64,000 bases of DNA from AC-43 sp963728855 (lineage in GTDB: Bacteria > Actinomycetota > Actinomycetes > Mycobacteriales > Micromonosporaceae). The DNA is taken from assembly GCA_963728855.1 (NCBI GenBank), contig CAVSLN010000001.1:186001-250000 (forward strand), written 5' to 3'. Within the stretch, counting starts at the first letter, position 1. The number at the start of each line of letters is the position of its first letter. This document shows positions 49,465 through 58,202 of this stretch, in pieces. Below the pieces are notes generated by a model, which ran no database searches, was not told the DNA's origin, and saw nothing but the letters and a program-made list of their open reading frames with translations. A program made the position numbers and the translations under genes.

Positions 49465-50580
49465 ATGGCTGACCGGCTGGACGAGTACCGGCGCAAGCGG
49501 GACGCCAAGCGGACGCCCGAGCCCGTACCGGAGGGCCGGCCGGAGGCGGGGCACGGGGACACCTACGTGATCCAGCAGCACCATGCCCGGCGGCTGCACT
49601 GGGACCTCCGGCTGGAGCGGGACGGGGTGCTGGTCTCCTGGGCCGTACCGCGTGGCCTGCCCCGCGACCCGGCGCGCAACCACCTCGCCGTGCACACCGA
49701 GGACCACCCGATGGAGTACGCCAAGTTCTCGGGGGAGATCCCGGCGGGGGAGTACGGCGCGGGCCGGATGAGCATCTACGACCGGGGCACGTACACGACC
49801 GAGAAGTGGAGCGACCGCGAGGTGGTCGTGGTGCTGCACGGGGAGCGGGCGGCCGGGCGGTACGTGCTGTTCCGGACGTCCGGCAAGGACTGGATGATCC
49901 ACCGGATGGACGGGCCGCCGCCGGGGTGGACGCCGATGCCCGAGGTGGTCGCGCCGATGACCGCGACCCGCGCGGGCGCGCTGCCCGCCGACGACGACCG
50001 GTGGGGGTACGAGCTGGACTGGCCCGGCCTGCGCACGGTCGCCTTCGTCGAAGGCGGCCGGCTGCGCCTCACCACGCGTGAGCGCGATGTGACCGCCGGG
50101 TACCCGGAGGTGCGCCCGGTCGCCGAGGCGCTCGCCCCCGTCGAGTGCGTACTGGACGGCGTGCTCGTCGCCTTCGACGCCGCCGGGCGGGTCGGACCGC
50201 CCAGGGAGCCGGTCGACGACCCGGCTGAGGCGCGCCGGCCGGCCACCCGGGAACCGCGTGCGGCGCCCGGGGCACGTCGCGCCGGCCCACCCCGGCCCGC
50301 TCCGGTGCAGTATTTGGCGATCGACCTGCTCTGGCTGGACGGACTGTCCACAGTGGACCTTCCGTACGAGCGCCGGCGGGAGCTGCTGGCCGAGCTGGAG
50401 ATCACCGGAGGCCACTGGCAGACCCCGCCGTACTTCCCCGGTGGCGGTGCCTTCGCGCTGGAGGCCAGCCGGGCGCAGGGTACGCCCGGGGTGCTCGCCA
50501 AGCGGCTGGACTCGGCCTACCTTCCCGGCCGCCGTACCCGAAGCTGGCTTCGGGTGGGCGTCAAGCGCGCCGGGCGGTGA
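49465..50580 (+). CDS. LigD-type 3'-phosphoesterase fused to a degenerate ligase domain
   Basis: A 371-residue protein. Residues 1-150 are the LigD phosphoesterase domain that trims 3' ends in non-homologous end joining: RLDEYRRKRD, VIQQHHARRLHWDLRLERDG with the His/His/Asp/Arg metal set, HTEDHPMEYAKFSG and EYGAGRM. Residues 175-371 align to the ATP-dependent ligase adenylation domain, but the catalytic lysine of the KxDG motif is replaced by Asp185 (YELDWPGLR). So it should not ligate. The ATG at 49465, 10 nt after GGAG, is preferred over upstream ATGs. No polymerase domain is attached. Confidence 0.88.
   Translation: MADRLDEYRRKRDAKRTPEPVPEGRPEAGHGDTYVIQQHHARRLHWDLRLERDGVLVSWAVPRGLPRDPARNHLAVHTEDHPMEYAKFSGEIPAGEYGAGRMSIYDRGTYTTEKWSDREVVVVLHGERAAGRYVLFRTSGKDWMIHRMDGPPPGWTPMPEVVAPMTATRAGALPADDDRWGYELDWPGLRTVAFVEGGRLRLTTRERDVTAGYPEVRPVAEALAPVECVLDGVLVAFDAAGRVGPPREPVDDPAEARRPATREPRAAPGARRAGPPRPAPVQYLAIDLLWLDGLSTVDLPYERRRELLAELEITGGHWQTPPYFPGGGAFALEASRAQGTPGVLAKRLDSAYLPGRRTRSWLRVGVKRAGR
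50346..50358. repeat. Copy 5 of 13-bp palindrome GTCCACWGTGGAC
   Basis: GTCCACAGTGGAC inside the LigD-like gene, read as Ser-Thr-Val-Asp. Confidence 0.8.
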
Positions 50581-51289
50581 GCAGGACCATGCCGGTGTAC
50601 CCGTAGTCCGGGAGGGTGGGGTCCGCGTCGATCCGGGAAACCACCAGCTCCCGCGTCTGCGGGGCGAACGCGGCCCGTACCTTCGCGACGTCGACCGGGT
50701 ACCCCGGCCACCGCGAGCCGTCGCCGAGCCGGTATGTCGGCATGTTCTCCATGAACGCGGCGACCAGATGGCCGCCCGGCCGCACCGACCGGATGAACAC
50801 CGTACAGAACCGGGCGAACTCCGATGGATCCTCGGTGACGCTCTCGGCGACGAAGTTCATCGACGCCGCGTCGTACCCGCCGAGCGGAGTGCCGAGGGCG
50901 TCGCCGGGGACCACCCGTACCCGGGCGAGCGCCTCGTCGAGCCGGACGGGCAGGTCCGGGTTCAGCTCCCGGCACCGGGCCCAGAACGGCAGCCAGCTCT
51001 CGTCCGTGCCGTCACGCAGCTGGCCGGCCAGGTAGTCGAGGTTGGCCGCGCCGCGTTCCAGCGCGTCGATGTGCCGGCTGGCCCCGGCGGCGAGCATCAG
51101 CGGATACAGGTTCGGGCCGGCGCCCAGCTCCAGCGTGCGGGCCAGGTCGCCGGGCGAGAACCGGACGTAGAACGCCGAATGATGCACCAGGACGGCATCG
51201 TCAGACGGGTGCAGGACGCGGTAGTTTTCCGCTAGGTAATGGGCGACCGGCCAGCGGTCCCAGTCGGCCGCCGAGTTGCCGATGGTCAC
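50561..51289 (-). CDS. SAM-dependent methyltransferase, SCO2525 family
   Basis: A 242-residue class I methyltransferase. The SAM motif I is RTLELGAGPNLYPLML, with the acidic residue in HIDALERGAANLDYL, and motif IV lies near GYDAASMNFVAES. The N-terminus DWDRWPVAHYLAENYRVLH and the end DYGYTGMVLLTARRA match the actinobacterial SCO2525 group, related to N-methyltransferases. It overlaps the convergent LigD-like gene by 20 bp and is divergent from the GGDEF-EAL gene. The substrate is unknown. Confidence 0.88.
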   Translation of the reverse strand: MTIGNSAADWDRWPVAHYLAENYRVLHPSDDAVLVHHSAFYVRFSPGDLARTLELGAGPNLYPLMLAAGASRHIDALERGAANLDYLAGQLRDGTDESWLPFWARCRELNPDLPVRLDEALARVRVVPGDALGTPLGGYDAASMNFVAESVTEDPSEFARFCTVFIRSVRPGGHLVAAFMENMPTYRLGDGSRWPGYPVDVAKVRAAFAPQTRELVVSRIDADPTLPDYGYTGMVLLTARRA

Positions 51290-51392
51290 GGGTAGCCTCT
51301 GGACAACTCAAACGAGATCGACAGGTGCGCGGAGGTACCGGACGAGACTATCGTGCCATCGCACGGCTTGTGCGGCCATGGGAGGGAGGATC

Positions 51393-54300
51393 GTGTCGAG
51401 CCGAGCGCTCACCACCGGCTACCTCCTGACCACGGCCGTCCTCACGGCCGGGTTCTACGCGTTCCCCGGGTTACACATGGCGCTCTGGAGTTCCATCGCC
51501 GTACTCAGCGCGGTCGCGATCGCGGTGGGGATCCGGCGCAACCGGCCCCGGCGTTCGCTCGGCTGGTGGCTGCTGTTCGTCAGCACGCTCACGTTCGGTG
51601 CCGGCGACACGACGTACAACTTCCTCACCGTGGTCCTGCACCAGGCCCACCCGTTCCCGTCGTACGCCGACGCCTTCTACTGGGTGACGTTCATCCTCCA
51701 GAACGCGGGCATGATCGCGCTGGCCTGGTCGATAACGGCCGGGCGGGACAGGGCCGGCATCCTCGACAGCCTGATCTTCACGCTCGGCGTCGGGCTGCTC
51801 TACTGGATCTTCCTGATCAATCCGCACCTGCAGGACACCTCGCTCACGCTGATCGAGAAGGTCGTCTCGATCTCGTACCCGGTCACCGACGTGCTGCTGC
51901 TCGCGACCGCCTCCCGGGTGGTGGGCGTGGCCCGGCGCAGCCCGTCGGTCGTACTCCTCGCCATCGGGTGCGCCGGCCTGCTCATCTCCGACGTCGTGTA
52001 CGGCCTCGGCCAGCTCAACGGTTCGTGGCAGATCGGCGGCCCGATCGACCTCGGCTGGATCGTGCTGTACGCCGGCTGGGGCGTGGCCGCCCTGCACCCG
52101 TCCATGCGCACCCTCGCCGAGCCGCGGGTGCTCCGGCAGAGCCAGGTGGGTGGCGCCCGGCTCACCGTACTGGCGCTCTCCTCGCTGATCGCGCCGGCCG
52201 TGCTGCTCGTCGAGGCGGCCCGGGGTCGGGTCACCGACGGCCTGGTGATCGCCGCCTTCTCCACCGTGATGTTCCTGCTCGTGATGACCCGCCTCGCCGG
52301 CGTGGTCCAGCGGCACCGGGAGGCCCTGTCCCGGGAACGCGGGCTGCGCGAGGCCGGTACCACCCTGGTGTCGGCGACCGACGTGGCCGCGGTCGCCGCG
52401 GCGGTACGGGCCTCGCTGGCGGCGCTGCTGCCGTCGGGCACCCCGCACCACCTCGTGTTCGAGGCGCCCGACGCCATGGCCGCCAGCGTCGGGACGGGCA
52501 TGGACATGGTCCACACCGCCGAGCTCGACCCGGTCGTGGCCGCGCAGCTCGGCGAGTTCCCCGTCGCGCTGCGCTGCCCGCTGGCGCTCAGCGACCGGCC
52601 GGTCGGGGACCGGCGGGTGGGCAGCCTGCTGGTGGCCGCGGCCGAGCCCGTACTGGTGAGCCTGCAGCCGCCGGTCGAGGCGCTGGCCGCGCAGGCCGCG
52701 CTCGCGCTGGAGCGGATCGCGTTGTCCGACGAGATCAACCGGCGGACCAGCGAGGAGTACTTCCGGACGCTGGTTCTGCACACGCCCGACATGATCGTCA
52801 TCGTCGACGACGACAACCGCATCCGGTACGCCAGCCCGTCCGCCGCGCCGGTGTTCGGCACCGAGGCGCTGGTCGGGGTGTCGCTGGCCGAGCTGGTCGA
52901 GCCGGGCGACCGGCTGGTCGCCGTCCAGCTGCTCGACCTGGTGCGCTCGGGCGGATACCGGTCCGGCGCCGTGGACTGGCGGTTGCCCTGCGTGGACGGC
53001 AGCCTGATGCACGTCGAGGTGGCCTGCCGGGATCTGCGCCACGACCGGACCGTACGTGGGCTGGTGGTCACCCTCCGGGACGTCACCGAGCGGCGCCGGC
53101 TGGAGCGGGAGCTGACCCTGCGGCTGTTCCAGGACTCGCTGACCGGGCTGGCCAACCGGGTGCTCTTCCAGGAGCGGGTACGCCAGGCGGTGGCGCGCAG
53201 CCACCGTACCGGCCAGGCGGCCGGGGTGCTGCTGATCGACCTGGACGACTTCAAGGAGATCAACGAGACGCTCGGCCACGCGGCGGGCGACGAGCTGCTG
53301 GTCGCGGTCGGGCACCGGCTGTCCGAAGCGCTCGGGCCGGAGCACACCACCGCCCGGCTGGGTGGCGACGAGTTCGCCGCGCTCGTGGAGGACGTGCTCG
53401 AACCGGCCCAGCTGGAGCAGATCGCGGAGCGGGTGCTCGGGGCACTGGCCGAGCCGCTGCGGGTGGGTGACAGCGTGGTGCACAGCGGGGCGAGCGTCGG
53501 GGTGGCGATGGCCGTCGACGCGGCGGACGGGGAGGACCTGCTGCGCCAGGCCGACCTCGCGCTCTACGCCGCCAAGGGCGCGGTCAAGGGCTCGTGGCGT
53601 CGGTACGCCGCGGAGCTGCACACCGCTGTCGTCGAGCGCATCCAGCTGCGCGTCGAGCTGGACCGCGCGGTCGCCAACCACGAGTTCGCGCTGCACTACC
53701 AGCCGATCGTGGGGCTGGGCGACGGCGCGACGGTCGGGTTCGAGGCGCTGGTGCGCTGGGACCATCCCGACCGCGGGGTGCTCGGGCCCGGGCACTTCAT
53801 CGCCGCGGCGGAGGAGACCGGCCTCATCGTGTCGATCGGCACCTGGGTGCTGTCCACCTCGATCCAGGTGGCCGCCGACTGGCACAAGCGCCTGGACGAC
53901 AGCGAGACCGCCCCGTACATGAGCGTGAACGTGTCCGCGCGGCAGTTCCGTACCCCCGGCTTTGTCGAGCTGGTCCGACAGCAGCTGGCCGACGCCGGCC
54001 TGGCGCCGTCCCAGCTGATGCTGGAGATCACCGAGAGCCTCCTGCTGCGCGATGACGAGCAGGTCTGGCTCGACCTGCAGGAGCTGCGCGACATCGGGGT
54101 ACGGGTGGCCATCGACGACTTCGGCACCGGCTACTCCTCGCTGAGCTACCTCCAGCAGGTACCCATCGACGTACTGAAGGTCGACAAGTCGTTCATCGAG
54201 ACCGCCTCGTCCTCGCCCCGGCAGCGGGCCCTCGTCGAGTGCATCGTGCGGCTCGCCGACACCATCGGACTGTCCGTGGTAGCCGAGGGGATCGAGCTCC

Positions 54301-54422
54301 AGGACGACCGTGAGCTGCTGTCGGGCATCGGGTGTCCGTACGGGCAGGGCTATCTGTTCGCGGGGCCGCTAAGCTATGAGGACGCGGTTCAATGGCTCTT
54401 CTCCGACCGGCTGGCCGCCTGA
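51393..54422 (+). CDS. Membrane GGDEF-EAL cyclic-di-GMP enzyme
   Basis: A 1009-residue protein. About ten membrane helices occupy residues 1-310, a GAF-like linker follows, a PAS domain is at about 455-570 (EEYFRTLVLHTPDMIVIVDD), the GGDEF domain has its full signature at 657-661 (RLGGDEFAALVED), and the EAL domain has FEALVRW at 783-789 and IDDFGTGYSSLSYL near 907-920. Both active sites look intact, so it may make and degrade c-di-GMP. GTG start after GGGAGGGAGG. The sensed signal is unknown; the helix bundle resembles MASE-type sensors. Confidence 0.92.
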   Translation: MSSRALTTGYLLTTAVLTAGFYAFPGLHMALWSSIAVLSAVAIAVGIRRNRPRRSLGWWLLFVSTLTFGAGDTTYNFLTVVLHQAHPFPSYADAFYWVTFILQNAGMIALAWSITAGRDRAGILDSLIFTLGVGLLYWIFLINPHLQDTSLTLIEKVVSISYPVTDVLLLATASRVVGVARRSPSVVLLAIGCAGLLISDVVYGLGQLNGSWQIGGPIDLGWIVLYAGWGVAALHPSMRTLAEPRVLRQSQVGGARLTVLALSSLIAPAVLLVEAARGRVTDGLVIAAFSTVMFLLVMTRLAGVVQRHREALSRERGLREAGTTLVSATDVAAVAAAVRASLAALLPSGTPHHLVFEAPDAMAASVGTGMDMVHTAELDPVVAAQLGEFPVALRCPLALSDRPVGDRRVGSLLVAAAEPVLVSLQPPVEALAAQAALALERIALSDEINRRTSEEYFRTLVLHTPDMIVIVDDDNRIRYASPSAAPVFGTEALVGVSLAELVEPGDRLVAVQLLDLVRSGGYRSGAVDWRLPCVDGSLMHVEVACRDLRHDRTVRGLVVTLRDVTERRRLERELTLRLFQDSLTGLANRVLFQERVRQAVARSHRTGQAAGVLLIDLDDFKEINETLGHAAGDELLVAVGHRLSEALGPEHTTARLGGDEFAALVEDVLEPAQLEQIAERVLGALAEPLRVGDSVVHSGASVGVAMAVDAADGEDLLRQADLALYAAKGAVKGSWRRYAAELHTAVVERIQLRVELDRAVANHEFALHYQPIVGLGDGATVGFEALVRWDHPDRGVLGPGHFIAAAEETGLIVSIGTWVLSTSIQVAADWHKRLDDSETAPYMSVNVSARQFRTPGFVELVRQQLADAGLAPSQLMLEITESLLLRDDEQVWLDLQELRDIGVRVAIDDFGTGYSSLSYLQQVPIDVLKVDKSFIETASSSPRQRALVECIVRLADTIGLSVVAEGIELQDDRELLSGIGCPYGQGYLFAGPLSYEDAVQWLFSDRLAA

Positions 54423-54493
54423 GGTGGCAGCCGGAACGCCCTGACCGCGGGAGGGGGCTGCCCCACCCGGTAGCCGAAACGCGAAGGGGATGC

Positions 54494-55812
54494 GTGTCGA
54501 CGACCTGCGAGGGGTCCGCACCGTGGCTTCCCGCCCCGGATCCGCGTACCGCTGACCTGGCCCGGCTGCTGGCCGACAACCCGATGTACGACGCCGTGAT
54601 CGACGAGGTGCGTGGCCGGGAGATCCGCGTCGGTACCCACTGGCTCGTCGACTTCGCCTCGTGCAACTACCTCGGTCTGGACCTCGACCCGGAGATCATG
54701 GCGGCGATCTGTACGCAGATCCGGCGGTGGGGTACCCACCCGAGCTGGTCGCGCATGCTCGGCAACCCGCGGCTGTACCCGCAGATCGAGGAGCGGCTCA
54801 GCGCGCTGCTCGGTGCGCCGGACGCGCTGGTGCTGCCGACCATCACGCACATCCATCTCTCGGTGATCCCGGCCCTGGCCGTGCACGGCACGGTCTTCGT
54901 GGAGGCGCAAGCGCACCGGACGATCTGGGACGGTGCGGTACACGCCCGGGCGCTGGGCGCTACGGTGCAGCGCTTCTGGGCCGGTACGCCGGACCGGCTG
55001 GCCGAGCTGCTGCGCGGTGCGCCGGACGGGGTGCCCCGACTGGTGTGCCTCGACGGGCTCAACAGCATGACGGGCAACATCCCCGACCTCCCGGCGCTGG
55101 CCCGGGTGTGCCGGGAGCACGACGCCCTGCTGTACGTCGACGACGCGCACGGCTTCGGGGTGCTCGGCGAGCGCCGGCTGGACGAGACCTCCCCGTACGG
55201 GGCCCGGGGCAACTCGGTCGTCCGGCACGTGGGGGAGAGCTACGACAACGTGGTGCTCGTCGGCGGCTTCTCCAAGGCGTACTCCTCGTTGCTCGCCTTT
55301 GTCGCGCTGCCGACCGAGCTGAAGAACCACCTCAAGGTGGCCGCCGCGCCGTACCTCTACTCCGGGCCGTCGCCGGTGGCCTCGCTGGCCGGCGTGCTGG
55401 CCGGGCTGGACGTCAACGAGGCCCGTGGCGACGCGCTGCGGGCCCGGCTGTACCGGCTGACCCGCCGCGTGCTCGGCCACCTCCGCGGCCTCGGCGTGGT
55501 CACCCCGAACGTGCACGACGGTCCGATCATCGAGCTGCCGCTCGCGCCCGGTGCCGAGCTGGACACCGTCGCCCGTACGCTGTGGGACCGGGGCGTCTAC
55601 GTGACCTTGGCCGCGTACCCGCTGGTCCCGCGCGACCAGGTCGGCTTCCGGATCCAGCTCACCGCCGCGCACACCGACCTGGAGATCGACCTGCTCAACG
55701 CGGTGCTCACCGACCTGACGGCCATGAAGGCGTTGCGGCGTCACGTCCCGCTGCACGTACCGGCCCAGCGCGACCCGTCGGACTCAGCTCACCGGCCTCA
55801 CCTGGCGGGCGC
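54494..55812 (+). CDS. AONS-like PLP enzyme, stop codon not in frame
   Basis: An alpha-oxoamine synthase family protein (KAPA synthase/CqsA-like) of about 420 residues in homologues. Seen: WLVDFASCNYLGLD, GTHPSWSRMLGNPRLYPQIE, LLYVDDAHGFGVLGERRL and the PLP lysine at 261 in GGFSKAYSSLL. Such enzymes condense an amino acid with an acyl-CoA or acyl-ACP. The frame has no stop at the expected end and stays open to 57001 across the antisense SecD-like gene; my end point is where the two meet. A late frameshift (stops at 55829 or 55857) is likely. GTG start after GAAGGGG. Confidence 0.75.
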
Positions 55813-56925
55813 CTACTTCGCGGTGGTGATACCGGTTACCGAGAACTCCAGCGGTAGCGGACCGGAGCGCAGCTCGGCGGCCAGCAGCCGGACCGCCGGC
55901 TCGGTCATCGAACCGCCGGAGATCTGCGCGTCCCCGGTGATCACCGCCGTGATGGCCGGGGCGGAGACGATTTGGTTGTCCACCACGATGGCCACCCGGT
56001 TCCGGTCGTCCGGGGCGGCGTACGCCTGCCGGGTCAGCGTGGTCCAGCGCTCCTGGCCGGACGTGGTGAAGCTGATGGTGATCAACCAGCCCGCGGTCGG
56101 GTCCTTCGTGGCCCGGACGTCGGCGATGTCCTCTGCGCCGAGCTTGGCGGCGTCGAGGGCGTACTTGGTCGGTGGCTTGCCGTCCCGGTCGCACGCGACG
56201 AGCTGCACGTCAGGGTTCTCGGTGGTCGCCGGGTCCCGGCCATCGAGCTGCTTGCAGGTGATCGAGGGTACGAGGTACTGCACGCGGGGCGGCAGCGTCT
56301 GCACCTCGGCCGCGGTGAGCGAACCGAACGGGGCGAGCAGCTCCTCGGTCTGCGGGTCGACCTGGCCACCCGCTGGGATGCCGGTGGCGACCTGGTACGC
56401 GTTGCCGAGCTTGGCGACTACCGCGGCCAGACCCGGCGAGGAGCGGCCCGTACCGGCGGCCGGTACCTGGCCGGACTGCTGCCCGTTCGCGCTGGTGCCG
56501 AGGACCGCCCGGAAGCTGAGGTGGCCCGGGGCGGCGAGGGTCTTGAGGGTCTCCTGGTCGGCGGTCGGCCCGACGCGTACGGACAGCTGGCTGGTGCCCA
56601 CGATGGTCACCCGCGGGTGCGCGTATCCGGCCGCGACCAGGCGGGCGCTCAGCACGTCGCGGGCCCGGCCCATGCTGTCGACGAGCGGCGTCGGGCTCGG
56701 GGACGGGCCGTCGGGTAGCCGGGCCTGCAGGGTCATGACCAGGTCACCGGGCTGCGGCGGCTGGGCCCGGTGGGCGCGCAGGCGCAGCATGAAGGCCACC
56801 GTGACGGCGGTACCGGCGACGACGACCAGGACAATGCTGACGACGCCGAGCCAGAGCAGGACCCGGCGGGCGGGCTGGGTGGTGGGCGGCTGGTCGAGGG
56901 GCGGGCCGTGTCCGTCCGAAACCAT
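55813..56925 (-). CDS. Truncated SecD-like protein with P1 head domain
   Basis: A 370-residue protein with one N-terminal membrane helix (VLLWLGVVSIVLVVVAGTAV) and an extracytoplasmic region. The C-terminal 130 residues carry the SecD/SecF head signature: GWLITISFTTSGQERWTTLT, VAIVVDNQIVSAPAITAVI, DAQISGGSMTEPAVRLLAAE and GPLPLEF. Full SecD has five more helices after this head; they are absent here. It is thus SecD-related but cannot be a complete translocase subunit. The ATG at 56925 gives MVSDGHGPPLD. A stand-alone sensor or chaperone role is possible. Confidence 0.82.
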   Translation of the reverse strand: MVSDGHGPPLDQPPTTQPARRVLLWLGVVSIVLVVVAGTAVTVAFMLRLRAHRAQPPQPGDLVMTLQARLPDGPSPSPTPLVDSMGRARDVLSARLVAAGYAHPRVTIVGTSQLSVRVGPTADQETLKTLAAPGHLSFRAVLGTSANGQQSGQVPAAGTGRSSPGLAAVVAKLGNAYQVATGIPAGGQVDPQTEELLAPFGSLTAAEVQTLPPRVQYLVPSITCKQLDGRDPATTENPDVQLVACDRDGKPPTKYALDAAKLGAEDIADVRATKDPTAGWLITISFTTSGQERWTTLTRQAYAAPDDRNRVAIVVDNQIVSAPAITAVITGDAQISGGSMTEPAVRLLAAELRSGPLPLEFSVTGITTAK

Positions 56926-57197
56926 GAACCGGAGCCTAGTACGGGTCCGCTCGCTGGACGGACCCGTCACCACCAGCGCGCCGGCCAGCTCAGCACGGTA
57001 ACTGTGAGCGACCTCTCACCGTCCAGCCCTCGTCGCCATCCGATCCCCTCGGGCTTCGAGGCAGACTTCTTGCTTCACATGCGAATGCACGTGCAGCGGC
57101 TCTTGCGTATGCATCGTCTCTCGCCCATTCTGTGATGGCCGGTCCACCGGCGCTTCCGGATCACGCGATGGCGCGCACTTACGATGGGAGGAGACCG

Positions 57198-58076
57198 GTG
57201 CGGGGGATCAGGGTTTCGACGGCAGGCCACCGAGCGGGTCAGGCAGTGTCGGTCAGCGCGATCGCCATCACCATGATCTGCGCGATCATCGTTGGGCTGG
57301 CGGAGAACTCGGTAACCCAGGCGGTGGTCACGAACACCGTGCTCGTGAACGTCGCGGTGCTGGTCGCGCTCGTCCTGCTGATCGGTCTGACGGTCGCGGT
57401 GCTCAGCGGCCTGGAGCGGCTGCGGGCGCGCAGCGGACTCACCATTGAGTACTACCCGGGCGAGACGGCCAGCGAGCTGGTGGAGCTGCACCGGCAGGCG
57501 GCGAAGGTGATCAGGCGGGCGCGTCCGGACGCCGCGATCTATGCGGTCAACTCCTACCTGGAAGTCTTCGGTGGTGCGGTGGACGCGGCGGTCGAGCACG
57601 CCCAGCGCGGCTACCTCAAGGAGTTCGAGCGCAAGTTCGACAGCATCTCGTATCACCGCCTCATCCAGCTGAGCAACGGGGAACGCGCCGGTACCCGCCG
57701 TAGCCCGCTGGCAAGCGTCGTCAGCCCCGCCTACCTTGACCACTACCGGGCGATGATCCGCTGTGCCGACGAGGACCGGCGGCGGTTCGTCAAGATCGAA
57801 GAGGTTGAGGCCCTCCTGCCGACGTCGTTCGTGGTCGTCAACAACGGCGAGGGTGGCGACATCATCCTGCAGATGAACCAGCATGCGCCGCAGGACGGCC
57901 GGCCCAACGCGATGCGGATCGCGGGTGCCCTCATCGTGAGCGACCCGGACGGGAGGCTCCTTCGCCACTTCATGGACTGGTTCCATATGCTCGACTCGGG
58001 CCGGTCCCGTGTGCTCACCGAAGACGAGCTGCGCGGAGGGGGCCTCCCCGTGACTCCGGCTCAGCCGCGGAGGTAG
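57198..58076 (+). CDS. Two-helix membrane protein of unknown function
   Basis: A 292-residue protein. It has two adjacent membrane helices (SVSAIAITMICAIIVGLAEN and VLVNVAVLVALVLLIGLTVA, residues 15-70) and a cytoplasmic domain of about 220 residues. That domain includes ASELVELHRQAAKVIRRARP and KEFERKFDSISYHRLIQLSN and has no motif I recognise. The GTG at 57198 after GGGAGGAG is preferred over an ATG at 57132. It stands alone between the SecD-like gene and a multicopper oxidase remnant. Confidence 0.7.
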   Translation: MRGIRVSTAGHRAGQAVSVSAIAITMICAIIVGLAENSVTQAVVTNTVLVNVAVLVALVLLIGLTVAVLSGLERLRARSGLTIEYYPGETASELVELHRQAAKVIRRARPDAAIYAVNSYLEVFGGAVDAAVEHAQRGYLKEFERKFDSISYHRLIQLSNGERAGTRRSPLASVVSPAYLDHYRAMIRCADEDRRRFVKIEEVEALLPTSFVVVNNGEGGDIILQMNQHAPQDGRPNAMRIAGALIVSDPDGRLLRHFMDWFHMLDSGRSRVLTEDELRGGGLPVTPAQPRR

Positions 58077-58087
58077 GCGAGGACGGC

Positions 58088-58201
58088 GTGCGCCTCTCCG
58101 CCCGGGGCGCCACCGAGGTCTGGGACCGGTACACCTGGCACTGCCACATCCTCGACCACGAGGACAACGAGATGATGCGGCCCTACCAGGTCGGCCCCTG
58201 A
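58088..58201 (+). pseudogene. Multicopper oxidase C-terminal remnant
   Basis: A 37-codon open segment ends in a stop at 58201 and reads WDRYTWHCHILDHEDNEMMR followed by PYQVGP, the C-terminal type 1/type 3 copper-ligand motif (HCHxxxH) of CotA or bilirubin oxidase-like laccases. Everything upstream, some 450 residues, is missing. It abuts the two-helix protein gene by 11 bp, suggesting a deletion joined the two. Confidence 0.8.
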
Positions 58202-58202
58202 C

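Noticed and set aside
51471..53885. 804-codon minus-strand open frame
   Set aside because: Antisense to the GGDEF-EAL gene, whose motifs are intact on the plus strand.
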